DNA from: Oxytricha trifallax
Lineage: Eukaryota > Ciliophora > Spirotrichea > Sporadotrichida > Oxytrichidae
DNA: 64,000 nt
Reading direction: 5' to 3'
Assembly (NCBI GenBank): GCA_000711775.1
Contig: ARYC01001087.1
Span: forward strand, 35,687-99,686
A program made the translations under genes and the position numbers. Positions 26,025 to 36,874 of this stretch are shown here, piece by piece (position 1 is the first letter of the stretch; every line of letters begins with the position of its first letter). The notes below the pieces were generated by a model, which saw only the letters and a list, made by a program, of their open reading frames with translations, did no database searches and was not told the DNA's origin.

Positions 26025-27096
26025 ATGCGAGACAAAAATAGCAAGCTTTTGGGGTCTATTTATGATGAAGAGTATATAGATTTAGTGTTTAAACTGCGTT
26101 ATGGATGTGATATGTATAGTGAATAAGTCAAACCAGTACTGAACTATAAGTCTATTGCAATGCTCTTAAAGCGTAGTCCATCAACTGTTCGCTCTCACTG
26201 CTTGAAAGCTGTGTAATTAAAGCAACAATAGCTGAATTCTTAGCCTAAGAGGAAGTCAAAGTTTCTTTAGAAGCATATTGACTATCTTATTAATGAAAAA
26301 ACTTTGAAGTATTGGGCTCACTTCTCTCTCGACCAACGAGCTACTATGTTTCATCGCCAGTTCCCTGAGTTGAAGATCTCTGCCTTAGTCTATAGCCAAC
26401 ATCTATAAACGAAATGGTATCTCTTACAAAGGTGTTAATCGTATCAAGAGAGTAATTGATTTCTTTCTGCCATTTTACAACAACAACTTAAATTATATTT
26501 ATAATTAAATGCAGAGAGCCTAATAGAATAATAATAAGTTTATTCATGCTGATGAGGCTGTGTTTACATTCAACACTTTCATCTAGAAGTCTTGGTATAA
26601 GAGACATAGCAACATAGAAGTATATGACTAGAAAGTCAAGGTATAAACAATGGCAATTCTTGGAGGTATTAGCGAGGATGCTGGTTTAGAAACTTATGTT
26701 ATTCATCCTCGCTCTATTAAGACAGAGCAGTATATTAAGTTCTTAGAGCAGCTGAGAGAGAAGTACCCTGAATAAGAATAAGAGATTATACTGTTTGTTG
26801 ATAATCTTTCAGTTCATAAGACAAAATATACAAGGAAGAGTTATGAACAACTTAGAATAACGCCAGTGTTCAACGTACCTTACAGTCCATAGTTTAATGG
26901 AATTGAATTCTACTGGGGTATACTAAAAGGTCATTATAAGAAACTGCTGCTATACCACCTGATGCATGACCTACCTATTGATACAGTCGATTTTATAAAA
27001 AATTCAGCTAAGAGAGTTGATAATTAGTTGGCATAAAAGTGTGCTAAAGAAGGGAGAGTGAATGTATATAAATAAGTTTTGTAGTTAAGTTAATGA
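26025..27096 (+). pseudogene. TBE 42-kDa transposase, IS630/Tc1 DDE type, frameshifted
   Basis: ATG at 26025, four bases inside the terminal repeat, to TGA 27094-27096; about 356 residues, the size of the TBE 42-kDa protein. TAA/TAG serve as Gln at many positions. The catalytic triad is present: Asp in HADEAVF (codon 26551), Asp in LFVDNLSVH (26800) and Glu in GIEFYWG (26905), giving D34E spacing typical of Tc1/mariner-IS630 enzymes that cut and paste DNA. The N-terminal part (26025 to about 26390) and the catalytic part are in different frames: one extra base, or two missing, lies between about 26370 and 26403, just before IYKRNGISYKGVNR. No other disruption was seen, so the inactivation looks recent. 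Programmed frameshifting is an alternative, but no site for it was recognised. Confidence 0.9.
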
Positions 27097-27105
27097 ATAT
27101 ATAAG

Positions 27106-27892
27106 TCACATTTAAAACTCTTTCGTGAGAGCTGGCTTCTCTTTCTTTTCTTCTACTTCTTGCTTCCCTCCTCCAAGGTTTCTTCTCTTGCTGCCAGCTC
27201 CAGCATCTATGTTCATTGACTCTGGCGGCTAAATATTTGAATAAAGTCTCTTGCTAACTTCATACTTCGTCTGCGACTTTCGCTCTCTGTGAAGCTTGCT
27301 CTATTCCTTCATCAAAAAGATGCCAGTACCAGATTTTTCTAAAGAGTTAAGCTACAAATCTAACTTGAAATATAAGGGTGCTTCTGCAGCTCTGATAGCC
27401 AGCTCTCACTTATCTTGATCCCTTATTTGTCCTTATCTTCTGAAGAGATGCTGTACCTTTTCTTATGAGATTCTTGAATAATTTCTGTCAAGTAATCACC
27501 TTTAATTGTTGCAAGTATGCCAAAGAAATAGTTTCTTTCAGGTAGTTTATTTGACAACTGCTTCTTAGTAGGCAAGTACAGCGAAACCTCTGGGTCATTC
27601 ATAGCATCATCATATAAGTTAGTCACCGGATTTCTGGATAGTTTGGGATCTCTGCAAACTTTACATCTTAAGTTTTCAATGCTTTCCTCTCTTCGCAGAG
27701 TATGGCTCTTAAAAATGAATTTTAGTACCTTCCATCGTTGGCAGGAACAAACCAACTACATAATCAAGATTAGCCACTTTGATTTCATTACCTTGCTGCA
27801 CCAGGTAGCGATGCAAATCCATCCTTGCTTCTAAATCTTTGAATTAATTCTTGTGCTTGCACTATTTTCATTGCATCATTCATTGACTCCAT
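27106..27892 (-). pseudogene. TBE third gene (22-kDa type), several frameshifts
   Basis: Convergent with the transposase, the stops being 9 bp apart. From ATG 27892 the reading shifts frame about three times: an N-terminal piece (MNDAMKIVQAQELI), then DLHRYLVQQGNEIKVANLDY through LFLPTMEGTKIHF, then CKVCRDPKLSRNPVTNLYDD to KHPYISSQI, then a basic C-terminus with a glycine run (SKRRNLGGGKQEVEEKKEK) ending at TGA 27108-27106. Location and orientation match the 22-kDa TBE gene, whose function is not established. The decoded length here (up to about 260 residues) exceeds 22 kDa, so the true start may be internal, at MDLHRYL. It is clearly more decayed than the neighbouring kinase gene. Confidence 0.7.
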
Positions 27893-28098
27893 CTTGTTTA
27901 CAGATCTAAGAAATGATATTCAAATTTAAGTTTATTGATTTCAATTATTTACCTCTGTAAAACTTACTATTAAATGTGGGCATCCTATAGGAGGTCAACC
28001 TCTAAGTAGGATATGGAGAAAGTTTTGAGTACTGGTTTCAAACTTGAGAGATTGATATCAATTTCTACTGTTATAGTTCCATATTTTTAAATTTAAAT

Positions 28099-28270
28099 TG
28101 GTACGTACTTAATTAGGAGCAGCTCCTAAAATGCTAGTACTTAATTAGGAGCATTAATTAATGCTAGTAATTAATTAGGAGCACCCTAATTTTAATCATA
28201 AAATCATAAAATACCTCCTAAAGCAGTACGTACTTAATAGGTGCACCTCCTAAATCGGTACGTACTGTAA
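28099..28270. promoter_or_regulatory. Repeat cluster between divergent TBE genes
   Basis: In the 560-bp gap between the divergently read third gene and kinase gene lie three direct copies of TACTTAATTAGGAGCA or a close variant (about 28107, 28138, 28168) and two inverted relatives ending CCTCCTAAA...GTACGTACT (about 28212-28266). GTACGTACT occurs at both flanks. The first copy also forms a small palindrome, TTAGGAGCAGCTCCTAA. Position between divergent genes suggests a promoter or protein-binding array; that is inference. Elsewhere in the window I did not see this repeat. Confidence 0.5.
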
Positions 28271-28548
28271 TCAACTTATTATTGATAGTAAAAATGGTTA
28301 CTTCCTCCCCCATATTTAGAGCTGGATTGTCTCTTAACACTTACATTTCTTCTCTAATACTCTAAGAACTTTCCTATAAACTTGTAGGCTTGCAAAGCTA
28401 TCATATAAGCTCTCAGTTAGAGAGGCAGTTTTATAATTTTAAATTCAAATTTAAATATGAGCGCTAACATTTTAAGAAAAAAAACAGCAATTCCATCAAA
28501 CTAAATGAGACGAACCTTTGGAAGCAATAAAAGTGTGATAGCTGTGAG

Positions 28549-29904
28549 ATGAACTCACTTAAAGAACAACCAGAGCTATCACTTGAGGTCTCTGTTATTA
28601 AAATAGAAATTAATAATAGAAAATTTATGGCAAACAAGTGTGTCGGAGACGGAGAGGAGGAGAAAGTTAGAAATGAAGTTTCTATGTAAGCAGAGGAAGT
28701 TGAAGTATATTTTTGTGAGAAGTGTGAAAGAGACTTCACTCATAAATCTAGCTGGTACAGGCATATGAAGGTCCATAAGGAAGCTAAGCCTACTGTATAC
28801 TTAAAGCATGACAAAGTAGATGGAAAGTATGATTGCTTTGAGTGCCATAAGCAGTACTCTCATACAAGAGACTTAAAGAAGCATCTTTTAAAAGCCCACA
28901 AGAAAGAGATAGAAGTTGAAGATTAAGACACTCAACTGAAGTTGCTCAACAAAAGAAAAGCAAGGGAACCTCTTTAAGCTGCTGAGCTTTAACAAGCAAG
29001 CGAATCAGAGTATGTGAGGATTGCACGCAACCTCTTAGCATCAGAGGTCACTAAAATCATGATTAAGATATAATACAAGAAAATTCCAGTGCTAGCATAG
29101 ATTGATTTAGATACTTCTCTCTAAAGCTACCTAATTCTGGAGGACTCCTATGACAAGAAAGTTATTAAGGATCATCAGTATGCTTACAAGGTATATCCTT
29201 TCAACTATCTCCTTAGTGATGATAAATATTAAATGGAGTTTACTAATGAGAATTAAGTACTCACTCAGGCCAAGTTTAAAGAATGCAAATACTTAATAAA
29301 GCTAGATGCTGTTCTCCTAGCCAAAGATCATGTGGCTTTCAGACTACCAATCTTTGAGATGACACTCAGAGATTTCATAACTGATCAAAGAAATCATAGA
29401 TAGCTTGCATTAATATCAACCTAAGCTATACAAGGTATCAAAGAGCTTCATAAGTTAGGCTTTGTTCACAGAGATCTCAAGCCTGAGAATATAATGTTGA
29501 ACTTTTCACCAGTAACAGTAACAATTATTGATTTCAACAGAGCCTTAAGAGTGGAAGTATCAAGACTTGGAAGTGTAATGGGAACTCCAGGTTATTATCC
29601 AGAAAGAGAAGACTGGAGAGATGGAGACTTACAGTGGGATGTGTGGGCTTTAGCAGCAATAATAATAGAGTGCGATATGCCTCGCAACGATTACTACTCT
29701 ACAAGGTGCGAGAAGGATGCAAGGCAAAGAATAAAGCAATTTATTGAAAAAACAAGAGTGTCTCAATCAATGAAGCAAATGGCAGAGTCAATAATAATAA
29801 AACGAAACTCAAGATCAGACATATCAATATAGTAGATAGAGTTGTGGTTAAGTAAAATAAACTTCAGACCACTCCCACATGATCCAAAAGTGCATTATGA
29901 GTGA
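28549..29904 (+). CDS. TBE 57-kDa zinc-finger/protein-kinase protein
   Basis: Open frame of 451 codons from ATG 28549 to TGA 29902-29904 with TAA/TAG as Gln. Two C2H2 fingers come first: CEKCERDF...HMKVH at residue 56 on (Cx2C-x12-Hx3H) and CFECHKQY...HLLKAH at residue 96 on (Cx2C-x12-Hx4H). A protein-kinase fold follows: AYKV with the ATP-binding Lys at residue 214, HRDLKPEN at 307, DFN in place of DFG at 328, and GTPGYYPER (activation segment end, PER for APE) at 345. Residues for catalysis are kept except the DFG glycine, so activity is plausible but unproven. An upstream ATG (28457, MSANILRKK) joins this frame only after a one-base shift in an A8 run, which would give the full 57 kDa. Confidence 0.9.
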
Positions 29905-29945
29905 TTAAATTAAATACATTTACTATAAATATCACATAAAAACCT

Positions 29946-30023
29946 ATTAATAACCCCAACCCCTAACAAATTCCCTACAAATCAAAGCACTTATAAACCT
30001 CATTAAGGGGTTTTGGGGTTTTG
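29946..30023 (-). repeat. TBE right terminal inverted repeat (78 bp)
   Basis: Reverse complement of 25944-26021 with one mismatch; ends in GGGGTTTTGGGGTTTTG next to AAT. The kinase gene stops 41 bp before it. Confidence 0.95.
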
Positions 30024-30107
30024 AATGAATCTATTAAATATGAGTTGTATAAGTTGTAAAAAAAAATAACAATTTATTTGAGGTGTCAACTTCTGTGCTT
30101 CCTTTGA

Positions 30108-31834
30108 ATCTTCATGTTATGAATTAATTCGAGTTGATTGCTGGTTAATTAAAGATCACCTCATTAATATTTTTCGATCTCAACAGATGATACAGTTTTA
30201 GAATTTGTTTATCTCAGTTATCTTTGAAGGTACAAAATAATCTATATTTCATGCAGAGCAAAATTAAATGATAACAATCAATATTTCATTCACATTTTTA
30301 GTTATAATAATTATTGATTGTACTTATATTTAAATTTGAATGAAAATATTTTTTTAACTTTTGACTTCTTTGAATGAATTTATTAAATTTATAATGCGCT
30401 AAGTTAAGCTAAAAAAGTATTTTAATGTGCTTTTTTTGATGGTTATATTCTCCAAATTAAATCTTTATCTTCCTCTATGCTATGTCAATTATATTTAATT
30501 ATGATAAAGCATAATTCTTTAGATCATTTACACTTCAAATATAATAGCTATTTTATTTCTCATAAAATTAAATATCTTCATAAATATATCTATCCCAAAT
30601 TTTAAATCATATTATAAAAAGTATTTTAATTTATAGATATTAATGTTCGCAATTCTCATACCTTTATTATTTAGTAAATATAATTTAAGCGTTGGTTTGC
30701 AGTTTATAAGGATATTTAATGATTATTTTATGATATAAATTTAGCTAAAATATAATTTGATGGTATTTTTTATTACATAATAATATAAATTTAATATACT
30801 AATTAATTATATTTTTAAATTGATAAATTATAAAGTGCAATTTTATTTAGGCTATTCTCAAAATTTTAAATAATAATCCCTCTAAAGACTAAATAAATTA
30901 AGACACATAAATAAGAAAATGATAATTCACTTTACAAAATTGGTGAATTTTTTTATATGGCAGTGCATTTGAATTTGGAAAATCAAAAAGTTATTTGTTA
31001 TTTTCAGATATGGCTAGGGATTTTTCTCCTATTCATATTAATATTATACTGTTTGATTGTGCATTAAAAATTATATGCTGGACGTTAATCATAATGTATA
31101 TTTAAAAAAATAAATAATAAGAACATCTTAGATTGAAAATGATGTAGTTATTTGATAAAATAGTAGAAACTGATTAAAGATCAATAAAACTAAATAAACA
31201 ATTATTATTTTTTATCCCACTCATGAAGGAGATAAATTACATAATTATAATAATTATAATTGAATAAATATAATGGCTAGTCATTTACCTCGCATTAAAA
31301 AAATTATTTAAAAAATTATCTCGTTTATAAGTAATTATAAGAATGTAAAATAATAATAAATATTTGTAATAATATTAATGCATGAAAATCACTAATAAAT
31401 AAAGATACTTTCATAAGTTCTGATATAAATAACTTGATTCATATGGCGAGCTACCATTGACAATGGATACTTCACTTTTCTTATGTCAGAATTTATATCT
31501 GATTAATATTATAATTTGTTAATAAAGTATTCATTACTTATAATAAGGAATTCTTGTCTGATAGTTTTGTTTTAAAGGAAATACAATTAATATGCTATTA
31601 AAATATTACACACATTAAAGCATAGCATATATGAAGAATTTTCGGAGTTAAAATCTAGATTAGCTACCATCATTATGATACTATTTCTATGTACTTTAGC
31701 TGAAATAACCCAATATCAGTTGTGAACTTTAATATTTTTCTTTTATATATAAGTCATAATGTATAAAGATGTCAGTTTGTTATTTTACACCAGAATTACA
31801 ATCATGATTTATAATTAGAAAAACTTTAATTATA
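30108..31834. other. AT-rich stretch, nothing seen
   Basis: About 1.7 kb downstream of the TBE. Very A+T-rich, with no supported gene. A short match to the MITE end (GCATTTGAATTTGGAAAA at about 30965-30982) stands alone, without a partner. Confidence 0.45.
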
Positions 31835-31843
31835 TAATTATTT

Positions 31844-32460
31844 GGCTATGAGGTATTATCCTACCCCCATAATGTATACTTTTCTTTTTGTAGTCTGATA
31901 GAGATCTTAACGCTGAGTAATAGTAGCAGATGAACATGGAATTTGCGAGCAATAGTTTTGGAGCTATGGCCTCATAAAAGTCACTTTTTATATATAAAAA
32001 TCATTATAAATTTTTACAAAAAATTTCAAATTTTTCACAAAAATTAATTTCTCTAAAATTAACGATTTTAGCAGTTTTAACTATATTAACAAATTATATC
32101 TAATTTATTTTAATTCTATAAAGTGATTTAAAAATCATTTTAACTTTCATTTAAGATTTTCAAAAAGACTATAAATGTTCTCCTTAAAAAATTAAAATAA
32201 ATTAGATATAATTTGTTAATATAGTTAAAACTGCTAAAATCGTTAATTTTAGAGAAATTAAATTTTGTGAAAAATTTGAAATTTTTTGTAAAATTTATAA
32301 TGATTTTTATATATAAAAAGTGACTTTGATGAGGCCATAGCTCCAAAACTATTGCTCGCAAATTCCATGTTCATCTGCTACTATTACTCAGCGTTAAAAA
32401 CTCTATCAGACTACAAAAAGAAAAGTATACATTATGGGGGGTAGGATAATACCTCATAAC
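31844..32460. mobile_element. Palindromic element with TATGAGG ends
   Basis: Two arms of about 270 bp, nearly identical as reverse complements, surround a 60-bp centre near 32120-32190. The ends are GGCTATGAGGTATTATCC (left) and its complement ending ATACCTCATAAC (right). TAATTATTT occurs on both sides (31835-31843 and 32461-32469), consistent with a 9-bp target duplication, although such an AT-rich match is weaker evidence than at the other elements. No coding capacity. Ends differ from both other element families in the window. Confidence 0.7.
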
Positions 32461-32502
32461 TAATTATTTTAATCACACTAATACTAAAACTTATTATAAA
32501 AA

Positions 32503-32639
32503 TTAAAAATGGAAATCTCTCTGATTATTTCTAGTCTTCCTCTTCATCATCCTCTTCTTCAACTTCTATGTCTGCTCTCTCTGTCACTCTGCGAAGAACC
32601 TGTTCAGCTGCACCTGTAGTCTTACCACGTAGGACTATA
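32503..32639 (-). repeat. Acidic-tail coding module, copy 2
   Basis: Paralogue of 14190-14344 on the opposite strand. Minus-strand reading: VLRGKTTGAAEQVLRRVT, a short basic stretch, an acidic run (EVEEEDDEEED) and SERFPFLI. DNA similarity continues through the AGAGAGATTTCCATTTTT tail. It begins 34 bp after the target repeat of the palindromic element ending at 32460. What the module belongs to is unknown. Confidence 0.5.
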
Positions 32640-32777
32640 AAAAAAAATTAAAGATATGTTTTTTGTAACTTAAATTTTTAATGAGTGCTCTATCTCCCTC
32701 TCCGTTTGATCTTTAAGTATTCGTATTACTATATTAAGTTTTTGATTAAATTGAAAGTTTTCATATTATAAATTATA

Positions 32778-33022
32778 AATGATTAATTTATCTCGTCGTC
32801 ATAGCGTAAAACTTCTATTACTGTTCTATGGAGTTAGTTCAAATTTATAATATCTCTATTTCTTTGATGTATCATTTAAATTTGTGATAGTAAAATGCAG
32901 CTAAAATTGCAGTATCTACAGTTGAATCAATTTTTATTAGAAATTTCAGCCGCTTTGAAATTTATTATGACAATTATTTTTGCATTAAAATTATTTTACC
33001 AAATAGGAATGTATTCCTCCAA
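32778..33022. mobile_element. TA-MITE family, old partial copy
   Basis: About 245 bp alignable by eye to 41000-41250 of the copy at 40835, including CAGCTAAAATTGC and TCTACAGTTGAATC (CTACCGTAGAATCC there), and ending GGAATGTATTCCTCCAA followed by TA, the family end. The left end was not found, so it is truncated or too diverged. Confidence 0.55.
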
Positions 33023-35630
33023 TAATATAGCTGTAATGAAGGTCCTAACTAAATTCATCATATCACTGTATAATAGTACCAAAAGGTTATCAATCTTAGT
33101 TATGAAGTTCAACGAATCTGACAAGTTGGCATGGCAATCTATGGAGTGACGGTCATGATACAAAATATTCCAAATAAAAACACTTCTGTTCTAATCATCT
33201 CTCTCTTAAAATGAGATGTCGTATTATTCTACCCACACCATCCTGCTAAAACACTGGCTTTAAGATTTTCATATGATCGAAGAAATGGTTAAAAGCTCAA
33301 ACAGTCCTACTGTTGCTGAAAGTGTATCAACTATTCTTCACTGTTGTTGATTCAGTTCCTAAAGTATTTTAACTCTCTATGGACTATAATTATATGCTTT
33401 AGTTAAAGAACTATCTCCATCTTGATCCTTATGAAATAGAAAAGTTAAACTTATCTAATTTGACATTGTAAACACAAACGCTTTGGCAGCTTGAGTTTTA
33501 TTGGATCTGACTGAACCCAACAGATTTTCTCCACATATTTATAACCTGGATACCATCATCTTATTCCAAGTAATTTTAAATAAACAAAAAAAGCTTCATC
33601 ATATTTAATTTTTAACTTTTAAAATTGTTAGAAAATAATCGAATTAAAGAAGCTAAATTTTCATATAAACAAATAATTTATTAGAGAGCGACAGTTATTA
33701 ATTTAAAAATATATTATATAAAAAATTTGTCCAATAATAAATGTAAATTTTATAAAATTAATGATTAATACTCCTAGGTAATTCTTTCTGATAACATAGG
33801 ATTAAATTATAGAAAAAATTATTAAGTAATATTTATATTTAAAAAAAGTAACAAACTGTCTAGCTATTACAAAGTAACTGTAATTGTTTACATATATATG
33901 AATAAACTTTGTATTTAAGATCAAAATCATCAAGCATGGATTAAAACTAATATTTTAGTTTCATAAATTTTAATGCACATCTTATAAAATAATCCCATTT
34001 ATTATGTTAATTAATCATATCTGTCAAAAGCATAATTTATTTTTGTTAAAACAGTTTTTTATACCAAAATAATCAAACATAATTTAATTTTGATCCTTTA
34101 AATAACAAGATAGTTATGTTTTAAGTGTTTCAAGGTTTTTTTCTTTGGGTAAATTTTCTTAATTAAATTGTGTCTTATTTGAATTTAAATTTAATCTAAA
34201 AAAGAGTACTGGCTTATACTGGAGTGAGTTTCATAAAAATTTTCTTGTGGTTAAATGAAGAATGGTTTTTCTTATTTTTATTGCATTAAAAAGTTTAAAT
34301 ATGAAATATAGATTTTTCTTGTTTAACCTGATGGTATAAATTTCATAATAAAATCTTCTTCAGGCTTTTTTCTTCAATTTTTCAATTAAGACTTCTAATT
34401 TGGTTTTTAAAAATGATTTGTTTAGTATTTTATTAAATAATATTACTACTGCTAAATCAACATCACATAATAAAAAAATGAATTCAACTTTTAAAATTAA
34501 GAATTTTACTATATATTTTACTCATTCTTAAATTTATAAATAGAAAACTTCAATAAATTATAAAATGATTGCATATTATAATTATAATAAAATTTGATTG
34601 TTAAGGTTATCGTTTTTGTCTTTTAATTTTTGTATTATTAGTGTTTGTTAATGATTAAAATTATGTGATTAATCAAGTTTTTAATTAATTGGTACAATTA
34701 AATATTTTATAATGATTATTAAGGTTTAATAAGAAAATAAAAGAAATAGCATTTAAATTTATATTTTAACGAAAATATATCATAGAATTTATTTAGGCCA
34801 TAAATAATGAAGTTAAAAATCTTGTTTTAAATCACCTATTTTTATTTTTATTTATTTATAGGTGCAACTCAAAAGTTCTTTTAATTATTTTTTTTAATAT
34901 ATGAATGATACTTTTATTAAGTGTATCGAATTAGAAATCTTGTTAATTTGTAAAGGCAAGTAAACAAAAAAAAGAAAAAAATAACATTAAATTAGACAAT
35001 CTATTTTTTTAAATATTCTTAAATCTTTGTTAATGCAATTTAAAAATTTCTGTAATAAAAATAAGTTTGGTGATAGAAAATATACTATTAAACTTATTGA
35101 AAAAAGATTCCTCAAATATAATTTTTAGTGTTTGTTTAAATTCCCTATAATTTCGAATATATTGAAAGGATGATTTAAATTTAGTATAAATTTGATATTA
35201 TAATTAATTGCCAAAGGAAATTTATACAAGGGCTATAGCTAGACAGAAAACTTTATTGATTTTATAGTTTTTATGCTTATCGTAGGCTTGAAATTTCTGG
35301 TAATCAGAGGAAAGGTTTAACATATTAAATTATTAGAATAAAGTATTTTATTATATAAGCTAAATGTATCATTAATACTATAAACAAGTGTTCTGAATGT
35401 TTTATTCATATCTGAAAAATTTAGGCTTAGAGATTGTAAGAAAGATCTCAAACAAAATATTTTTTATAAAAGACTTTTGTAGAAAAACATAAGTATTAAT
35501 AAGATAGAAAACAATTAGGAATAATATTTTTACAAATAATTAAAAACTGTCAATATTTTAATATTAGAAATTAAATCTGAATAAGTAAAATGAAAAAACG
35601 TGATACATAAATAGCATATATAAAATACTA
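33023..35630. other. AT-rich stretch with one weak coding-like piece
   Basis: A plus-strand piece at about 33255-33600 is open apart from one TGA and has a mixed composition (VDSVPKVFQLSMDYNYM; LDPYEIEKLNLSN), but it has no recognisable domain. The remaining 2 kb is featureless A+T-rich DNA. Confidence 0.35.
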
Positions 35631-36038
35631 TTGTAGGAATTCATTCGAAATTAGGAAATTGATTTTAAAATTAAATATATAGTAATACAATTTCTTAGCA
35701 GTTAAAGTTGGCAAATTTAAACGAACTTGGGCTCATTCGATAGTGAATTCAAATTAGCTGGACTTTACTACTGGCGGTACTATTTTATTACATCCTTACA
35801 GCGAGATAACTCGACTTTAATTAAACGCATTTGATTAATTAACCTCCCATTAAAGTCGAGTTATCTCGATGTAAGGATGCAATAAAATAGTACCACCAAT
35901 AGTAAAGTCCAACTAATTTTGAATTCAATATCGAATGAGCCAAAGTTCGTTTAAATTTGCCAACTTTAACTGCCACAATATTGATTTATTATTAATTAAA
36001 TTACAATTAATTTTCCAAATTCAAATATATTTCTAAAA
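35631..36038. mobile_element. TA-MITE family, copy A (408 bp)
   Basis: Flanked by TA on both sides. The left end is TTGTAGGAATTCATTCG and the right end is the reverse complement of a close variant. The interior is a long inverted repeat whose arms carry GCAGTTAAAGTTGGCAAATT, ATTAGCTGGACTTTACTACT and GAGATAACTCGACTTTAATT. No coding capacity. A TA duplication and small size fit a non-autonomous Tc1/mariner-type element, but the transposase source is unknown. Confidence 0.85.
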
Positions 36039-36874
36039 TATTCTTATTTGGTTTTAGTGATTTTTTAAATTGTCAAAAATAATTTTAGATTTTCCAAGTC
36101 AATTGTTATTAAGTGATGAAAGAAATTGTAGTTAGTATCATGATTAATATTTCTTAACCTTTTATATGGCTGATTATATACTAAGCAATAGGTTTTTTAG
36201 GTTTTCGCACAATAACTCTCTACAAAAATTTAAAATGAAAATTATTAACTTAATATATTGAGATATTATTATGTATTTACTTAAGTTAAGCATAAAGTTG
36301 TGGAATGTTGTGAAAATTCTAGTTACTTGAGATTATTTTGGCTGTAAATGCTTTTATTTATGTGTGCTTCGGGAGGATTAAATATGCTATATAGTTTTAA
36401 TCTAAATAATTACAAATATTTTCAGGTAATTTATTATTATCTACAAATTTTATATTTGAAATATTCATGATCGACAATAACTCAAATAAGTTATTAAGAA
36501 GTAGATTTGATAACTTTTAAGACTGTATCTACTTGTTTATTTTGATCCTCCACTTTAATAAATATTAATTTAATATTTTTATTAGAAAATACTAAGATTC
36601 ATTAATTTTATTAAATATAAATAAACAAAAATGTTCAATATTAAATATTAGCATTCTGATTAAAGTTTATTTCATCAATAACAGGAAACACATGATTAGT
36701 CTTATGGAAAACTAAGCAACATATAACCATTCATATAACGCTCTTGGCGATAATTGCAACTGATATTTTAAGCATTAACACACTTCATGATTAACATGCT
36801 TTACTTGGTTTGAATCTTAATCTAAGTTTGAATGGTAATTCTCAATTGAGAAACAATAGCTAATAATTAGCAGT

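Larger units (their letters stand above)
25944..30023 (+). mobile_element. TBE transposon (Telomere-Bearing Element), complete
   Basis: A 4,080-bp element with 78-bp terminal inverted repeats (one mismatch) starting with CAAAACCCCAAAACCCC, flanked by AAT on both sides (25941-25943 and 30024-30026). Size, telomeric ends, 3-bp AAT duplication and gene content match the TBE family of Oxytricha and relatives: a 42-kDa DDE transposase, a 22-kDa-type gene and a 57-kDa zinc-finger/kinase gene. Gene order is transposase (plus), third gene (minus, convergent, 9 bp apart), 560-bp intergenic region with repeats, kinase gene (plus). In Oxytricha these elements are eliminated from the developing macronucleus and TBE transposases take part in genome rearrangement. 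Here the transposase and third gene carry frameshifts, so this copy is probably non-autonomous. Confidence 0.95.
24354..30107 (+). pseudogene. Candidate ORF interrupted by two mobile elements
   Basis: Three pieces (24354-24458, 25548-25943, 30027-30107) share one reading frame. Removal of the foldback element with one 8-bp duplication (1,089 bp), and of the TBE with one AAT (4,083 bp), joins them into 193 codons from ATG 24354, directly after an in-frame TGA, to TGA 30105. The middle piece is the most protein-like (TISQLDLADRIVMYNSINQ; SKGTELLPIPFLEVLDRF). The frame is unbroken across both joins. A 193-codon open frame is not rare by chance here and both removed lengths being multiples of three has a 1 in 9 chance, so the gene itself is a candidate only. 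No family was recognised. Confidence 0.3.

Noticed and set aside
28200..28700. Minus-strand frames within the 5' part of the zinc-finger gene
   Set aside because: They run antisense to the C2H2 finger region and have Ser/Phe/Leu-rich shadow composition.
29494..29832. Separate small gene of 112 codons
   Set aside because: It is the 3' part of the TBE kinase frame; the apparent stop TAG is glutamine here.
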